A DNA stretch of 64,000 nt from Polynucleobacter necessarius (GCF_900095205.1 NZ_LT606951.1:558001-622000), one strand, 5' to 3'. Positions 41,480 through 53,503 are shown, counted from the first letter of the stretch. Numbers and translations: made by a program. The notes: generated by a model not told the origin, from the sequence alone.

Positions 41480-42928
41480 TTGACAAATACTGCTACTGAA
41501 ATACATCCTTCTTCAAGGGTTGGTGACTCTGCCAACCTTAGCGATACCAGTGCTATTACTGCTGCCCCAGCATCAACCATCACGTTTGCTGACTTTGGTT
41601 TAGATCCGCAAATTCAAAAAGCGGTTCTTGAACAGGGCTATACCATTCCCACTCCGATTCAGGCGCAATCGATTCCGCATGTTTTAGCAGGAAGTGATTT
41701 GATGGGGGCGGCGCAAACGGGTACTGGCAAGACTGCTGCCTTTGTATTGCCGATCATTCAAAAAATATTGCGCCATGCTAGTAACAGCGCATCACCCGCA
41801 CGTCATCTTATTCGTGCGCTTGTTCTTACTCCAACCCGCGAGTTGGCCGTACAGGTTGCCGAGAATGCGGCTAGTTATTCAAAGCATACCGATTTAAGAG
41901 CTGCTGTTGTTTATGGTGGCGTTGATATGAAAGAGCAAGCGGCTATTCTGCGCAATGGCGTAGAAATGCTGATTGCTACCCCAGGGCGCTTACTTGATCA
42001 CATTGGTTCTAAAGTCGCCAATCTCTCGCAGGTAGAGATCTTGGTATTGGATGAAGCCGATCGCATGTTAGATATGGGTTTCTTGCCTGACTTGCAACGC
42101 ATTATTAATTTGATTCCCGCGCAAAGACAGACCCTGTTGTTCTCAGCAACTTTCTCACCAGAAATCAAGAAGCTGGCGCAAAGTTATTTGCGCACTCCGG
42201 TAACGGTTGAGGTGACTCGTCAAAATGCTGCTGCAGATACCGTAAAGCAAGTTGTGCATATGGTTTCTTCTGCCGATAAGCAACGCGCGATTGTGAGAGT
42301 CTTGGAGGCACGAACACGTGCTGGTTTATCACGCCAATGCATTATTTTTACTAATAGCCGTTTAGGATGCGCCAAATTGTCTCTTGCGTTAGAGCGCGAT
42401 GGCATTAAAGCGGGCGCGATCCATGGCGATAAGAGTCAAGGTGAGCGCACTTTAACCTTAGATGCATTTAAGTCTGGTGTAATCGAAGCTCTGGTGGCAA
42501 CAGACGTCGCTGCTCGTGGTCTGGATATTCTAGATATGCCTTGTGTGATTAATCACGAACTGCCTTACAACGCTGAAGATTTTATTCATCGCATTGGACG
42601 GACTGGTCGTGCCGGTAGTAAAGGCGATGCCATTGCATTAGTGGATGCCAGCGAAAAGCGTTTGCTCGACGATATCGAAAAATTGATGAAGCGTAAGTTA
42701 GATGTGAAGCCTTTACCTGAAGGAGCTGCATCTCCAACTCGTTCATCATCCGGTGAATCTAGCGGCACACCTAACGAGATGTCAGATCCATTCTTTTATA
42801 CGCCTTATGAGCCAGGTGCACTATCTGCTTCGACTGCAGAGGCGGCAAAAACTGAAGAGAAAAAAGTGGGTATCACTCCAGCAAAGCCCGCAGTTGGTGC
42901 CCTATTGGGTGGCTTTAAAAAGAAATAA
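41480..42928 (+). CDS. rhlE: DEAD-box RNA helicase (RhlE type)
   Basis: A 482-residue ATP-dependent RNA helicase with all motifs: Q motif (ITFADFGLDPQIQKAVLEQG, TPIQ), AQTGTGKT, PTRELA, DEAD, SAT, then HRIGRTGR in domain 2. The C-terminal tail is low complexity (Ser, Glu, Ala, Pro). The only start giving this frame near the previous stop is TTG 41480, 6 bp after glcG; homologues begin in the same place, so a TTG start is likely. The 3' end overlaps the run-on frame of gluQ on the opposite strand. Confidence 0.92.
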   Translation: MTNTATEIHPSSRVGDSANLSDTSAITAAPASTITFADFGLDPQIQKAVLEQGYTIPTPIQAQSIPHVLAGSDLMGAAQTGTGKTAAFVLPIIQKILRHASNSASPARHLIRALVLTPTRELAVQVAENAASYSKHTDLRAAVVYGGVDMKEQAAILRNGVEMLIATPGRLLDHIGSKVANLSQVEILVLDEADRMLDMGFLPDLQRIINLIPAQRQTLLFSATFSPEIKKLAQSYLRTPVTVEVTRQNAAADTVKQVVHMVSSADKQRAIVRVLEARTRAGLSRQCIIFTNSRLGCAKLSLALERDGIKAGAIHGDKSQGERTLTLDAFKSGVIEALVATDVAARGLDILDMPCVINHELPYNAEDFIHRIGRTGRAGSKGDAIALVDASEKRLLDDIEKLMKRKLDVKPLPEGAASPTRSSSGESSGTPNEMSDPFFYTPYEPGALSASTAEAAKTEEKKVGITPAKPAVGALLGGFKKK

Positions 42929-43885
42929 TTTTTTAGCTTTTCCAGGCATGAGTGGGCTGACAGAAGCCATTCTGCAATGGTGATGTTCTCACCGCCAGGT
43001 AATTCACTCAAGCCCAAATGTTTTGCTGCTTTACGTAATTCCTCTAGCGCATGATGTTTGTCTTGGGTTTGAATTTGCGTTGCTAAAGTCTGCTTGCTTA
43101 GTTTTTCACCATGCTCATCTAGCACCAAAGGTAAGTGCCGATACTGGGGTGTTTGGTATCCCAATAGGTTTTGCAAATAAATTTGCCGAGCCGTATTACT
43201 GAGTAAATCTTGCCCACGCACGATATGAGTAATTCCTTGTTCGGCATCATCCACGACAACAGCAAGTTGGTAAGTAAAAAGATGATCTCTTCTAAGGAGC
43301 ACAAAATCACCTACTTCTTTGAGGTTTTGGCTTTGAAGGCCTAGCGCTAAATCCATAAATTCAATCTGGCAATCATGGGGTAGCGCTAATCTCCATGCTT
43401 GTTTCGTGCCTGAGAAGTGATCCATGGAGTAGTTTGTTAGTCTTTTGGGTCGACAGGTGCCTGGGTAGATCATTTCTTGATTACGGGGAGTGTCGATTCC
43501 AAGCTTAGCTAAGGCATTGGCTATCGTCTGTCTGGAGCAGGTGCAGGGATAGAGGCATTCCAGACCATTTAAGCGCTCTAAAGCCCCTTGATAGGCCTTA
43601 TTTCGTTGTGATTGATAGCTAATATCCTCGTCCCAAGTAAGGCCGCAGGCAAGTAGCTGGGATTGAATAATCCGACTCGTCTCCGGGATACAGCGTGGGG
43701 CGTCTAAATCTTCCATTCTAAGGAGCCCATTTACCCCCCCCATTTTTACGGGCATCTAGCCAGCTTCCTAGAGCTGCAACCAGCGATCCAGCATGCAGCG
43801 GACCGGTGGGCAAGGGGCAAACGCTCGCGATATAGCCGTCAGGTGGAGATGAGGGGTTTTTGAGTTGGGACACAGCTAAAATCAT
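42805..43885 (-). pseudogene. gluQ: Glutamyl-Q tRNA(Asp) synthetase, frameshifted
   Basis: Minus strand, a truncated GluRS-like enzyme that glutamylates queuosine in tRNA-Asp. ATG 43885 leads to [20 protein letters not shown], the ATP-binding HxGS region, where most members have RFAPSPTGPLH, so the substrate-binding Arg and Ser are changed. A run of eight C (43734-43741) then shifts the frame; the other frame gives [20 protein letters not shown]. Zinc ligands (YPCTCSRQTI, YPGTCRP) and the KLSKQ loop are present. At the 3' end the frame runs past the expected end (HSCLEKLKN) for about 120 bp antisense to rhlE, so the original stop is probably lost. Confidence 0.8.
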
Positions 43886-43888
43886 CTC

Positions 43889-46800
43889 ATGGCTTCACCT
43901 CGTTTTGTACATCTTCGCATCCATTCCGAGTTTTCAATTACGGATGGAGTCGTGCGCATAGATGATGCGGTTGCGGCCGCGGTCAAAGATGAAATGGGCG
44001 CCTTAGCCATTACGGATTTGAGTAATTTATTTGGCTTAGTGCGTTTTTACACGGCCGCTCGGTCAGGTGGTATTAAACCCATAGCGGGTGCAGATGTTTG
44101 GGTGAGCAATCCTCAAGATCCAGATCAACCTCATCGCCTACTGCTCTTGGTCCAAAACCATTCCGGCTATCTCAATTTGTGTGAGTTGCTCAGTAGGGCC
44201 TCCTTAGATAATCAATCTCGTGGCCGTGCTGAAGTGGATTCAGCGTGGTTTAGTGAGCCTGCAGCTAAGGCGGAAGATAAGGCGGCTAAGCGCAGCACCC
44301 TATCTTATGGATTAATTGCGCTCTCTGGTGCGCGCATGGGTGAGGTTGGGGCAGCATTATTGGCTGGTCAAGAAGAGCAGGCCAAGTTGGTTGCTAGTCG
44401 TTACGAAAAACTTTTTCCTCAGTCCTTCTATTTGGAAGTTCAGCGTGGTGGTAATCCTCAGGATGAGAAGCAACTACAACTTGCCTGCCATCTTGCTAGT
44501 GAATTAGATTTGCCTGTAGTTGCAACCCATCCAGTTCAGTTTATGCAGAAAAGTGATTTCACAGCACACGAAGCTCGGGTTTGTATTGCTGAGGGGGAAT
44601 TATTAGGCAATCCCCGGCGCGCTAAAAAATTCAATGAAGAACAATACTTCTTATCTCAAGAAGAAATGGAAAAACGTTTTGCTGATTTGCCAGTGGCATT
44701 AGCAAACTCTGTTGAAATTGCGAAGCGTTGCAATTTATCCTTGGTCTTAGGTCAGCCCCGTTTGCCAGATTTTCCAACGCCCCCAGGTATTACCTTGGAT
44801 GAGTATTTGCTTGCCCAATCTGAAGTCGGTTTAGAGCGCCATATGTTGCGTAACTTCCCTGATCCAGAAGAGCGTAAAAAAGAAATGGCGCGTTATCACG
44901 AGCGTTTGGTATTTGAGGTTAAGACCATTTCTCAAATGGGTTTCCCAGGTTACTTCTTAATTGTGGCGGACTTCATTAACTGGGCTAAAAATAATGGAGT
45001 ACCAGTTGGCCCTGGTCGTGGATCTGGTACAGGTTCTTTAGTGGCGTACTCGCTCGGTATTACCGATTTGGATCCCTTGCGTTACAACTTGCTCTTTGAG
45101 CGCTTCTTAAATCCAGAGCGGGTATCCATGCCTGACTTTGATATCGACTTCTGCCAGCACAGTCGCGACCGCGTAATTCAGTACGTGAAGGATAAGTACG
45201 GCAAAGATGCCGTCAGTCAGATTGCGACTTTTGGAACGATGGCCGCGAGAGCGGCGATTCGTGACGTTGGTCGTGTGCTTGAGCAGGGCTATAACTTCGT
45301 TGATGGCATTGCGAAGCTAGTTCCAAATAAGCCAGGTCAGTACATGACGATTGAGATGGCGAAGAAGGAAGAAAAGCAATTAGCCGAACGCGAGAAGAAT
45401 GAAGATGAAGTGCGTCAATTGCTTTCATTGGCACAACAGCTAGAAGGTATGACTCGTAACGTGGGCATGCATGCGGGCGGTGTGTTGATTGCACCAGGGC
45501 GCCTGACTGATTTTTGTCCTTTATATACCCAGGAAAGCAAAGATCAGGATAGTAGTTCTGTCATCAGTCAGTTTGATAAGGATGACGTAGAAGCCATTGG
45601 TTTAGTGAAATTCGACTTCCTAGGCTTGACAACCCTCACTATCTTGGCAGCGGCGGAGCGCTGGATTAAAGCTTTGCACGCTGATCGTAAAGACTGGAAT
45701 ATCGGCGAGATTCCGCTAGATGATGAAAAAGCATTTGATGTACTAAAGCGCGCTAATACCGTTGCTGTGTTCCAGCTAGAAAGCCGTGGTATGCAAGGCA
45801 TGCTACGTGAGGTGAAGCCAGACCGCTTTGAAGACATTATTGCTTTGGTGGCTTTATACCGCCCAGGTCCAATGGATTTGATCCCGGACTTTATTGAACG
45901 TAAGCATGGTCGTCAAAAAGTAGAGTATCCAGATCCTCGTATTGAACCTGTTCTACGTGAGACCTACGGCATTATGGTCTACCAAGAGCAGGTCATGCAG
46001 ATGGCCCAAATGATTGGCGGCTATTCTCTCGGTGGCGCTGATATGTTGCGTCGTGCGATGGGTAAGAAGAAGCCAAAAGAAATGGCCCAACATCGCAAGA
46101 TCTTTAGTGATGGTGCCAAAGCAGGCGGTATTACTGAAGCTAAAGCGAATGAAATTTATGATTTGATGGAGCGTTTTGCAGGCTACGGATTTAATAAATC
46201 TCATGCAGCCGCATACGCACTCTTAGCCTATCAAACTGCTTGGTTAAAAGCATATTACCCTGCTGAATTTATGGCAGCCAACTTGTCGCTCGCCATGGAT
46301 GACACCGATAAGGTGAAGATTCTGTATGACGACTGCTTGGCGAATAATATTCGTGTGTTTTCGCCCGATATCAATACAGGGGTTTATGAGTTCACCCCAT
46401 TACGTGCGCCCGACGCCTCATCAGATTCGCCGATTAGTCATATTCGTTATGGCTTAGGTGCTGTGCGCGGTACCGGTGAAGCTGCTATTGAGTCGATTGT
46501 GAAGGCACGTGAAACTGGTGGCCCATTTAAGGATTTATTTGATTTCTGCGCTCGTGTGGATCGGCGCCAAGTGAATCGTCGTGCCATTGAAGCTTTAATG
46601 CGTGCAGGTGCTTTTGATAGTCTTTATCGCGACTCTGTATCGGCTGGCGGGAACTTATATGACATTCGTTCGACCTTGCTCGCATCATTAGCGAGGGCTA
46701 TTGAAGCTGCTGAACAAGCTGAGGCATCTATACATCAAATGAGCTTATTTGAAGTTGCTGGTGAAGAAAATCGCCACCTTCCAGAGCTAGTACGCGAGCC

Positions 46801-47509
46801 AGTTTGGTCTGAAAAAAAACGTTTGCAAGAAGAAAAGACAGCTCTAGGCCTCTGCTTAACGGGTCATATGTTTGATGCTTATCGTGATGAGACATCTCAC
46901 TTCATCCGTCAACCTTTAGCTAAAGTGACTGAAGGAAAGGATCAGCTCATTGCGGGCATTATTACCTCCGCTCGGATGTTAACTGGACAACGCGGTCGTA
47001 TGATGATTGCGACGATTGATGACGGTACGGCCGCTCTTGAAGTAACTTTGTATAGCGAAGTGTATGAACTTAACCGATCTTGGTTAAAAGAAGATGAGCT
47101 TTTAATTGCTAAGGTAAATGTGACGCCCGATAAGTTTTCTGGCGGTGTGCGTATCGTGTCTGAGGCGGTAATGGGTATTACTGGAGCGCGCATGCGCTTT
47201 GCTCGCAATGTCCATGTTTGTATCGATGATGCCATTGACGTCAAGATGCTTCGGAGTCAAATTAATCCTTACTTAATGGCGAATCGCACTAGAGATCCCA
47301 AGTTGGGCGCCCCTACTTCACCAACTCCGGGTTCTAATGAGGGCATGAAGGGTTTGATATTAACTGCCGCAGTAACTACTAGTGGCGGCGCCTGTCTGAT
47401 GCAATTCCCAGAAGAGCTACGTATTTATCCTGACGATGCTTGTTTGCATAGTCTTAATCAAATTTTGGCCTCTAAGCAAAAAGACCCAGCGCAGGTTCAG
47501 TACCACTAA
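43889..47509 (+). CDS. dnaE: DNA polymerase III alpha subunit
   Basis: A 1206-residue replicative polymerase, intact through 3.6 kb. The PHP domain starts at once ([20 protein letters not shown]). The palm carries [20 protein letters not shown] and catalytic Asp residues in [39 protein letters not shown] and [20 protein letters not shown] follow. An OB fold ([20 protein letters not shown]) is near residue 1020. ATG 43889 lies 4 bp from the divergent gluQ start. The continuity of this long gene argues against a high sequencing indel rate. Confidence 0.97.
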   Translation: MASPRFVHLRIHSEFSITDGVVRIDDAVAAAVKDEMGALAITDLSNLFGLVRFYTAARSGGIKPIAGADVWVSNPQDPDQPHRLLLLVQNHSGYLNLCELLSRASLDNQSRGRAEVDSAWFSEPAAKAEDKAAKRSTLSYGLIALSGARMGEVGAALLAGQEEQAKLVASRYEKLFPQSFYLEVQRGGNPQDEKQLQLACHLASELDLPVVATHPVQFMQKSDFTAHEARVCIAEGELLGNPRRAKKFNEEQYFLSQEEMEKRFADLPVALANSVEIAKRCNLSLVLGQPRLPDFPTPPGITLDEYLLAQSEVGLERHMLRNFPDPEERKKEMARYHERLVFEVKTISQMGFPGYFLIVADFINWAKNNGVPVGPGRGSGTGSLVAYSLGITDLDPLRYNLLFERFLNPERVSMPDFDIDFCQHSRDRVIQYVKDKYGKDAVSQIATFGTMAARAAIRDVGRVLEQGYNFVDGIAKLVPNKPGQYMTIEMAKKEEKQLAEREKNEDEVRQLLSLAQQLEGMTRNVGMHAGGVLIAPGRLTDFCPLYTQESKDQDSSSVISQFDKDDVEAIGLVKFDFLGLTTLTILAAAERWIKALHADRKDWNIGEIPLDDEKAFDVLKRANTVAVFQLESRGMQGMLREVKPDRFEDIIALVALYRPGPMDLIPDFIERKHGRQKVEYPDPRIEPVLRETYGIMVYQEQVMQMAQMIGGYSLGGADMLRRAMGKKKPKEMAQHRKIFSDGAKAGGITEAKANEIYDLMERFAGYGFNKSHAAAYALLAYQTAWLKAYYPAEFMAANLSLAMDDTDKVKILYDDCLANNIRVFSPDINTGVYEFTPLRAPDASSDSPISHIRYGLGAVRGTGEAAIESIVKARETGGPFKDLFDFCARVDRRQVNRRAIEALMRAGAFDSLYRDSVSAGGNLYDIRSTLLASLARAIEAAEQAEASIHQMSLFEVAGEENRHLPELVREPVWSEKKRLQEEKTALGLCLTGHMFDAYRDETSHFIRQPLAKVTEGKDQLIAGIITSARMLTGQRGRMMIATIDDGTAALEVTLYSEVYELNRSWLKEDELLIAKVNVTPDKFSGGVRIVSEAVMGITGARMRFARNVHVCIDDAIDVKMLRSQINPYLMANRTRDPKLGAPTSPTPGSNEGMKGLILTAAVTTSGGACLMQFPEELRIYPDDACLHSLNQILASKQKDPAQVQYH

Positions 47510-47532
47510 ACCTCCATTTTCCAGTACTTTGT

Positions 47533-48693
47533 TTATTGGGTTGGCAAGACTTTCTCAATCGCCGCTATCACTTGCTGAGGTTCAAGTAAGTCTAAACATT
47601 CGCTGTAACTATCTGCTTTATCTAAACAACCCGCTTTGCGGCAGGGCACGCATTCACCAGGCCCTTGCAAGATAGTGACATTTCCAATAGTTTGGGTTCG
47701 GGCGCGCAAATGGTAGGGTTGCTCACCTCTAAAGCCATTGGGCCATGGACCAAAGTTGGTTGGTGGAGTGGCCCCAAGTAGAGTAATCGTGGGCGTATTA
47801 CAGGCCGTAGCTAAATGGGTAATAGAAGTGTCTACTCCGATATATAAAACTGCATTGCGAATCAAGGTGCCTGCTTGAGGAATGGTTAACTTACCAGCGG
47901 CATTAATGACCTGTTTTTTGCAATCATCGTCTAATAGGGAAATGATGTCATGATTAAGTTGTACATCCTGCTTGGCAGGAGAAGCACTCAATGCCACCTG
48001 AAAGCCTTGTTTTACCAACCAGGTAATTAACTCTTGCCAATAGGCCAGCGGCCAACGTTTGTAAGCAGTGAGTGGTCCAGGGTGCACCACTACGAAGGGC
48101 TGTTTGAGTTCGTTGACAATGGCAGGTGATAAGGGCTCGCCAGCGGGAAGGGTCACAGAGATTGGTTTGCTAAAAAGTTCAGCTGAGTTTTTAAAAAAGC
48201 ATTCCAGTAGACGTAGTTTTTCGACAATAACATGCTGTTTAAAGTAATCTACATCGACTGTGTGCATGCAGATTAGCTTCTTCCACGCATTTTGTTTCTC
48301 ACTTTTGCTGCGCTTGTGATTATCCTCAGCATCTTTTCCTTGAGGATGTCCGCCAAGTACGCCAACCCTTCTAAAAGCGGCTACTAGACCATAGAGGTAG
48401 GCTCGATCGCTTGGTTGCGTAACAACAGCCAAGTCATAACGTTGAAACAGTCGATTAAAGAGACTGAAGTACTCTTTAAAGCCAGGCCTATCGGATGTTT
48501 CAATCACTTCAGCAATATCAGGGTTGCCATAGAGCATTTCTAGCTTACCGCGGTACCCTAAAAAATGAAATTCGGCATTCGGCCAGAGCTCCCTAGCTTT
48601 GTTGATAAGCGGTGTAGTTACCAATACGTCACCGATTTGCCTGGTAGCAATAAAGAGCACCTTTTTCGGTTTGAGTTTGGAGTAAGTGGTCAT
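47533..48693 (-). CDS. Glycosyltransferase family 9 (heptosyltransferase-like)
   Basis: A 386-residue protein with the GT9 fold: KVLFIATRQIGDVLVTTPLI at the N-terminus, FVVVHPGPLTAYKRWPLAYW and YIGVDTSITHLATACNTPTI in the C-terminal half. The last contains the acidic residue and His used for nucleotide-sugar binding. Likely adds a heptose or related sugar to the lipopolysaccharide core. A cysteine-rich tail (GECVPCRKAGCLDK) is present. It follows two family 2 glycosyltransferases in one operon and is convergent with dnaE. Confidence 0.87.
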   Translation of the reverse strand: MTTYSKLKPKKVLFIATRQIGDVLVTTPLINKARELWPNAEFHFLGYRGKLEMLYGNPDIAEVIETSDRPGFKEYFSLFNRLFQRYDLAVVTQPSDRAYLYGLVAAFRRVGVLGGHPQGKDAEDNHKRSKSEKQNAWKKLICMHTVDVDYFKQHVIVEKLRLLECFFKNSAELFSKPISVTLPAGEPLSPAIVNELKQPFVVVHPGPLTAYKRWPLAYWQELITWLVKQGFQVALSASPAKQDVQLNHDIISLLDDDCKKQVINAAGKLTIPQAGTLIRNAVLYIGVDTSITHLATACNTPTITLLGATPPTNFGPWPNGFRGEQPYHLRARTQTIGNVTILQGPGECVPCRKAGCLDKADSYSECLDLLEPQQVIAAIEKVLPTQ

Positions 48694-48707
48694 AAAAGAG
48701 AGAATGC

Positions 48708-49487
48708 TTAGAGTGCCTTAGCTAGAATCTTCTCACGCACGCGACGAGCATTCTCGGCAGCATTGCTTTGATCATGTATTTTATGAAATAAGTGAAGCAC
48801 CTCGGTAGACCAAGAGCCTGATTTCCGTTTGATGTGATGATGTTGCAAACGAAACACAAAATCAGCATCCTCATGACCCCAGCCTGTCATGGTTTCATCA
48901 AAGCCATTGATGGCTTCGGCATCGGCTTTCCAGCAGGCCATATTGCAGCCTTTAATACGGCGCCAAACAAATTTTTGATAGTCGCGCCAAGAGCCGTTAC
49001 CCAGTTTTATCTTAAGAGGCCAGTACTTATTAATGCCACCACTAATGCGCTTACTGATGAGGTTTGAGCAAAAGCGTGCGAAGTCCCATTTTGGCCAAGC
49101 GAGCAATTCCTGTGTGAGGTTTTCATCCAGCAGGACTCTACTGCCGGTAACTAAGTAGCCCTTTTGCGCTAATTCACGATGCCTAGCAACAAAGTCCGGC
49201 TGGACGATGCAATCACCATCCAGAAAAACGAGGTAGTTCCCATGGGCGGCGGCTATCGTTTGATTGAGTATTCTGGTCTTTCTAAAACCGTCATCCTCTT
49301 GCCAGAGGTGGGTGATGGCAATTGGAAGAGAAGCTTTCATTGCCTCAATGACTTGTTTTGTGCTCTCAGTGGAGCCGTCATCGGCAATGATGATTTCAAA
49401 ATTGTGATCGGTTTGGTCAGCCAGTGACTCAAGGCAGAGCTTTAGTGCTTGTGGCCAGTTATAAGTAGCCAACAATATCGAAATCAT
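48708..49487 (-). CDS. Glycosyltransferase family 2
   Basis: A 259-residue GT-A glycosyltransferase: ISILLATYNWPQALKLCLES, IIADDGSTESTKQVIE and FLDGDCIVQPDFVARH, then GWGHEDADFVFRLQHH, the C-terminal galactosyltransferase-type motif. Probably a surface-polysaccharide or LPS enzyme; the donor sugar is unknown. The start is directly after the stop of the upstream gene (TAAATG), and the next gene follows after 14 bp. Confidence 0.88.
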   Translation of the reverse strand: MISILLATYNWPQALKLCLESLADQTDHNFEIIIADDGSTESTKQVIEAMKASLPIAITHLWQEDDGFRKTRILNQTIAAAHGNYLVFLDGDCIVQPDFVARHRELAQKGYLVTGSRVLLDENLTQELLAWPKWDFARFCSNLISKRISGGINKYWPLKIKLGNGSWRDYQKFVWRRIKGCNMACWKADAEAINGFDETMTGWGHEDADFVFRLQHHHIKRKSGSWSTEVLHLFHKIHDQSNAAENARRVREKILAKAL

Positions 49488-50246
49488 TTACCCGCTTCCC
49501 GACCTCAAATGCCACAGCTTGATATAGCGGTAATAAGTCCCTTGACCATTGGAGATTGCTAGAGCAAAACCTTGGGGACCATCCAAAAATCCAGCTCGCA
49601 GAATATAAGTTCTAAAAAATGCCCAAACTCCATGAAGGACAGCTTTGATTGGGCCACTCGATTTGCCTTTGGCAAATGCTTGTTCTGCTGAGGCGTTGGA
49701 GTAGCGATCCAGTTTTTGAAGGACTTGAGAGTAGTTCATAAAACTGTAGTGCAGCAGGGGATTTTCTAGTTTGGCGACCTTAGCATTGGGGATAAGTCGT
49801 TCATGAACTAAATCATCAGAAAAACGAGCGGAGCCGCGCTTAAAGAGACGGTCTACATAGTCCGGACTCCAGCCTGAATGGCGAATAAAACGACCGCAGT
49901 ACCAGGATAGTCTTGGTATTGCAAAGCAGTCGATGTGGGCGCTATGGTGAATCGCTGTCAATATTTCTGAGCGCAGGGCAGGGGTTAAGCGTTCATCGGC
50001 GTCCAAAGATAAAACCCACTCGCCAGTTGCTAGATCTAGGGCGCGGTTCTTTTGGGGCCCAAAACCAGGCCAATCTGAGGGCTGGGAAATGGTAGCCTCA
50101 TAGTTTTTGGCTATTTCCAGGGTGCGATCAGAGCTATTCGTATCGACTACCACTATCTGTTGGGCAATACCTTCCAAGGAGGTCAGACAATCGTCCAAAT
50201 TGGCCTCTTCATTGCGGGTGATGAGTATGACTGATAAGGCGGGCAT
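49488..50246 (-). CDS. Glycosyltransferase family 2 (WaaE/KdtX-like)
   Basis: A 252-residue enzyme resembling LPS core beta-1,4-glucosyltransferases: [59 protein letters not shown] and ADERLTP, with the late [18 protein letters not shown] region ([20 protein letters not shown]). First gene of the three-gene glycosyltransferase operon and divergent from msbA, 10 bp between starts, as expected for lipid A/core genes. Confidence 0.88.
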   Translation of the reverse strand: MPALSVILITRNEEANLDDCLTSLEGIAQQIVVVDTNSSDRTLEIAKNYEATISQPSDWPGFGPQKNRALDLATGEWVLSLDADERLTPALRSEILTAIHHSAHIDCFAIPRLSWYCGRFIRHSGWSPDYVDRLFKRGSARFSDDLVHERLIPNAKVAKLENPLLHYSFMNYSQVLQKLDRYSNASAEQAFAKGKSSGPIKAVLHGVWAFFRTYILRAGFLDGPQGFALAISNGQGTYYRYIKLWHLRSGSG

Positions 50247-50256
50247 AATTCATTAT

Positions 50257-52020
50257 ATGAATGCTCAAGACCGAATTGCCCTAAATCGCTTAATTACCTA
50301 TCTTAGGCCCCATATTGGCTTGATTATTGGGTCGCTTTTAGCCATGGCATTAGTTGCTGGCACCGAAACCTCGATTCCAGCTCTCCTGAAGCCATTATTG
50401 GATCGCGGATTTACGGAGCAACTCAATAGCAAGCTGTGGCAAGTGCCCGTCTTTTTGGTGGGTTTGGCATTGGTCCGTAGTTTGGCCCAGTTTTTATCGA
50501 ACTACCTGCTGACGAGGGTGATCAATTCCGTACTGCTAAAGCTACGTGAGCAAATGTTTCAAACGCTCTTGCACGCTAGCACAACCTTTTTTCAAAAGAA
50601 TTCTGCATCCAATTTGATTAATGCAGTTGTCTTTGAGGTCAACAATGTCCTCTCGATCATGGGTGGAATGTTAATTAGCTTGGTAAGAGATTCACTAACA
50701 GTTGTTGGGCTAATTGGTTACTTAATTTACCTTAACTGGCAGTTAACCTTAGTGGTTCTGATTATTTTTCCTGTGATTGCATTCATCATGAGCAAAATTA
50801 ATCGTCGCTTGAGAGTGCTTAATAGAGAGCAACAAACGCTGACTAGTGAGCTTGCCTACATTGTGGAAGAGGCTGCTGCTGGTTACAAAATTGTCAAAGT
50901 TCACGGCGCAGAAGATTATGAGATGAACCGCTTTAAGGAAAAGGCAGAACGTTTGCGCCAATTTGCACTCAAATCTGCAGTGGCTGGTGGACTGAATCAG
51001 CCAATAACTCAGTTGATAGCCTCCATGGCTTTATCAGTAGTGCTGGTGATTGCGTTGATGCAGTCCGCCACGGAAGGCACGACTGTTGGGGCATTTGCTG
51101 CATTTATTACAGCAATGATGCTGGTGATCTCTCCGCTGAAGCACTTAGCAGATATTAATCAGCCGCTTCAACGCGGCTTAACTGCTGCAGAAATGATATT
51201 TGGACTAATGGATCAACCTTTCGAAGAGGATGAAGATCGCAAGCAGAATATGAAGTCGCTTGATAAAACTAAAGGTGGCATTCGTTTTGAGGATGTTGGA
51301 TTTTCATATGAGCAAGAAGGTGATCGAAAAGATGCTCTTAGCAATATAAATCTCACCATTAATCCAGGAGAAGTGGTTGCATTTGTTGGTCCTTCTGGTG
51401 GCGGAAAATCTACGCTCGTCAACTTATTACCAAGATTCTACAAGCCTACCAGTGGTCATATTTACCTAGATGGCATTCCTTTAGAGGATATTGTGTTGTC
51501 TGATGTGCGTCGACAAATCGCATTTGTAAGTCAAGACGTCATTCTATTTAACGATACGATTGCTGCGAATATAGCCTATGGCGCAAACAGTCAAGCAGGT
51601 ATCGATCGGGGTCGTGTAATGGAAGCTTTAGAGGCTGCCAATTTGAGCGCACTCATTAAAGAGTTACCAGAGGGCATTGACTCTCTAATAGGTGATAACG
51701 GTAATCGCTTATCAGGTGGTCAGCGCCAACGTTTAGCAATCGCTCGCGCTATTTACAAAGATGTCCCCATTTTGATTCTTGACGAGGCAACATCAGCTTT
51801 AGATTCAGAGTCTGAACGACAAGTTCAAGAGGCTCTAGAAAAACTCATGGCCAATAGAACCACATTAGTGATTGCACATCGCTTATCCACTATCGAGCAT
51901 GCTGACAGAATTGTAGTTTTAGAACACGGCAAAATTATTGAGAATGGTTCTCACGAAGATCTCATTAAGCAAGATGGACTCTATGCGAATCTGCATCGCA
52001 TTCAATTCTCAAACGCCTAA
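50257..52020 (+). CDS. msbA: Lipid A export ABC transporter MsbA
   Basis: A 587-residue half transporter, intact. A six-helix membrane domain (residues about 20-310) is followed by the nucleotide-binding domain with Walker [11 protein letters not shown]-loop FVSQDVILF, signature LSGGQRQR, Walker [13 protein letters not shown] and H-loop IAHRLST. It flips lipid A-core across the inner membrane. Although the frame is open further upstream, ATG 50257 ([19 protein letters not shown]) fits homologues and avoids overlap with the divergent gene. Essential in related bacteria. Confidence 0.95.
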   Translation: MNAQDRIALNRLITYLRPHIGLIIGSLLAMALVAGTETSIPALLKPLLDRGFTEQLNSKLWQVPVFLVGLALVRSLAQFLSNYLLTRVINSVLLKLREQMFQTLLHASTTFFQKNSASNLINAVVFEVNNVLSIMGGMLISLVRDSLTVVGLIGYLIYLNWQLTLVVLIIFPVIAFIMSKINRRLRVLNREQQTLTSELAYIVEEAAAGYKIVKVHGAEDYEMNRFKEKAERLRQFALKSAVAGGLNQPITQLIASMALSVVLVIALMQSATEGTTVGAFAAFITAMMLVISPLKHLADINQPLQRGLTAAEMIFGLMDQPFEEDEDRKQNMKSLDKTKGGIRFEDVGFSYEQEGDRKDALSNINLTINPGEVVAFVGPSGGGKSTLVNLLPRFYKPTSGHIYLDGIPLEDIVLSDVRRQIAFVSQDVILFNDTIAANIAYGANSQAGIDRGRVMEALEAANLSALIKELPEGIDSLIGDNGNRLSGGQRQRLAIARAIYKDVPILILDEATSALDSESERQVQEALEKLMANRTTLVIAHRLSTIEHADRIVVLEHGKIIENGSHEDLIKQDGLYANLHRIQFSNA

Positions 52021-52044
52021 TAGAATTAAACGCAATCAGAAAAA

Positions 52045-53503
52045 TTAACTCAGAACGATGTCGTATTGCTCTTGGCGGAAACTGCCCTCGGCTTAAAGGG
52101 TGATTGGTTTTCCAATGAAATCACCTAGCTGTGCCAAAAATTGATTTTCTTCTTCGAGGAATAGGTCAATCACATTGGGGCTGCAACAATTCTAAATTCA
52201 CGAGGATTGAATTGGTGATGTTCTCGAACAATTTCCCGCAGAATTTCATAGCAAACCGTTTGCGCTGTTTTAACCTCACCTTTTCCAAGGCAGGTAGCAC
52301 AGGGTTCACAGGTAATGTGGGCCAATGACTCACGGGTGCGTTTGCGTGTCATCTCCACTAAGCCTAAGGAAGAAAAATCGCTGACAGAAGTGCGCGCATG
52401 ATCTCTCTCAAGATTACGTTTAAGCGCATGCAATACAGATTCTTGATGATCCTTGCTAATCATGTCGATAAAATCAATAATAATGATCCCGCCGAGATTG
52501 CGAAGTCCGAAGTTGTCTAGCGATCGCCTGAGCTGCTTCAAGGTTAGTTTTAAAGACAGTGTCATCCAGATTGCGTGCGCCCACATAGCTCTGCCAGTGT
52601 TTACATCAATGGTTGTCATAGACTCTGTTTGATCGATCATGAGGTAGTCCGCCTGACTTGAGGTCTACGCGTCGACCAAGTGCTTTATTAATCTCAGCAT
52701 CTACATCAAATAAATCAAATAGCGCCCGCTCACCTCTGTGTAATGTCAGCTTGTACAGTAAATTGGGCATGTAGACAGTGGTGAATGCTTTGAGTTTTTC
52801 AAAATTCTTGTTGGAGTCCACTCGGATCTGGCTGGTTTGTTTACCAGCAACATCACGCAAAACCCGCTCTGCCAGACTAAGGTCTTGATAGAGTAGGGTG
52901 GGAGCTGCGTTGTGTTTTATTGCCGCATGAATGTTTTCCCAAGTGGTGCGAAGGTAGAGCATGTCGTGCTGTAGCTCCGTATCGGATGCATTTTGAGCGC
53001 TAGCTCGGACGATAATGCCGCCTTTTTCGTCTGGCGCCATAAGACTTGCCAAACGAGCTTTAATAGTTTCACGCTCTTCAGGTTGATCGATGCGCTGAGG
53101 ACACCAATATATTTTTCTGTGGCTGTATCCACCGTCCGCAGGGGGTAGGTAGACTAAATTGTGTCCAGCTATGCTGAGTTGGGTGGTGAGGCGAGCACCC
53201 TTAGTCCCCAGCGGATCCTTTAAGACCTGCACTAAAAGAGTTTGACCCTCAAATAATAATTTTTCAATTTGAGCTTGAGGGTTGTTTTGAGTAATGTCAG
53301 CAACGTGCATAAAAGCAGTACGCTCTAGACCAATCTCAATAAAAGCAGATTGCATGCCTGGCAATACACGCACTACTTTAGCTAAGTAGATATTGCCAAC
53401 AATGCCGCGTACGTTCGATTTGCAACTCTTGAATAGCGCCTTGCTGAATTAATGCAACTCGGGTTTCTTGAGGTGTGATGTTGATTAGTATTTCTTCATT
53501 CAT
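52045..53503 (-). pseudogene. rng: Ribonuclease G, multiple frameshifts
   Basis: Minus-strand remnant of the RNase E/G family enzyme that matures 16S rRNA and decays mRNA. ATG 53503 (MNEEILINITPQETRVALIQ), a break near 53410, then GIVGNIYLAKVVRVLPGMQS and AFIEIGLERTAFMHVADI (S1 domain). A shift near 52655 leads to SMTTIDVNTG, the catalytic Asp region. A pair of shifts (about 52590 and 52515) puts VGARNLDDTVFKTNLEAAQ in another frame, and LRNLGGIIIIDFIDM returns. The zinc-link CEPCATCLGKG is present. A shift near 52175 and an in-frame TAA near 52085 break the tail. It overlaps maf by four bases. Confidence 0.87.

Noticed and set aside
41290..41583. 97-codon antisense frame across glcG and the rhlE start
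   Set aside because: Composition mirrors the coding strand; no recognisable domain.
49834..50246. Long upstream extension of the msbA frame
   Set aside because: The extension is antisense to a conserved glycosyltransferase; homologues start at the Met at 50257.
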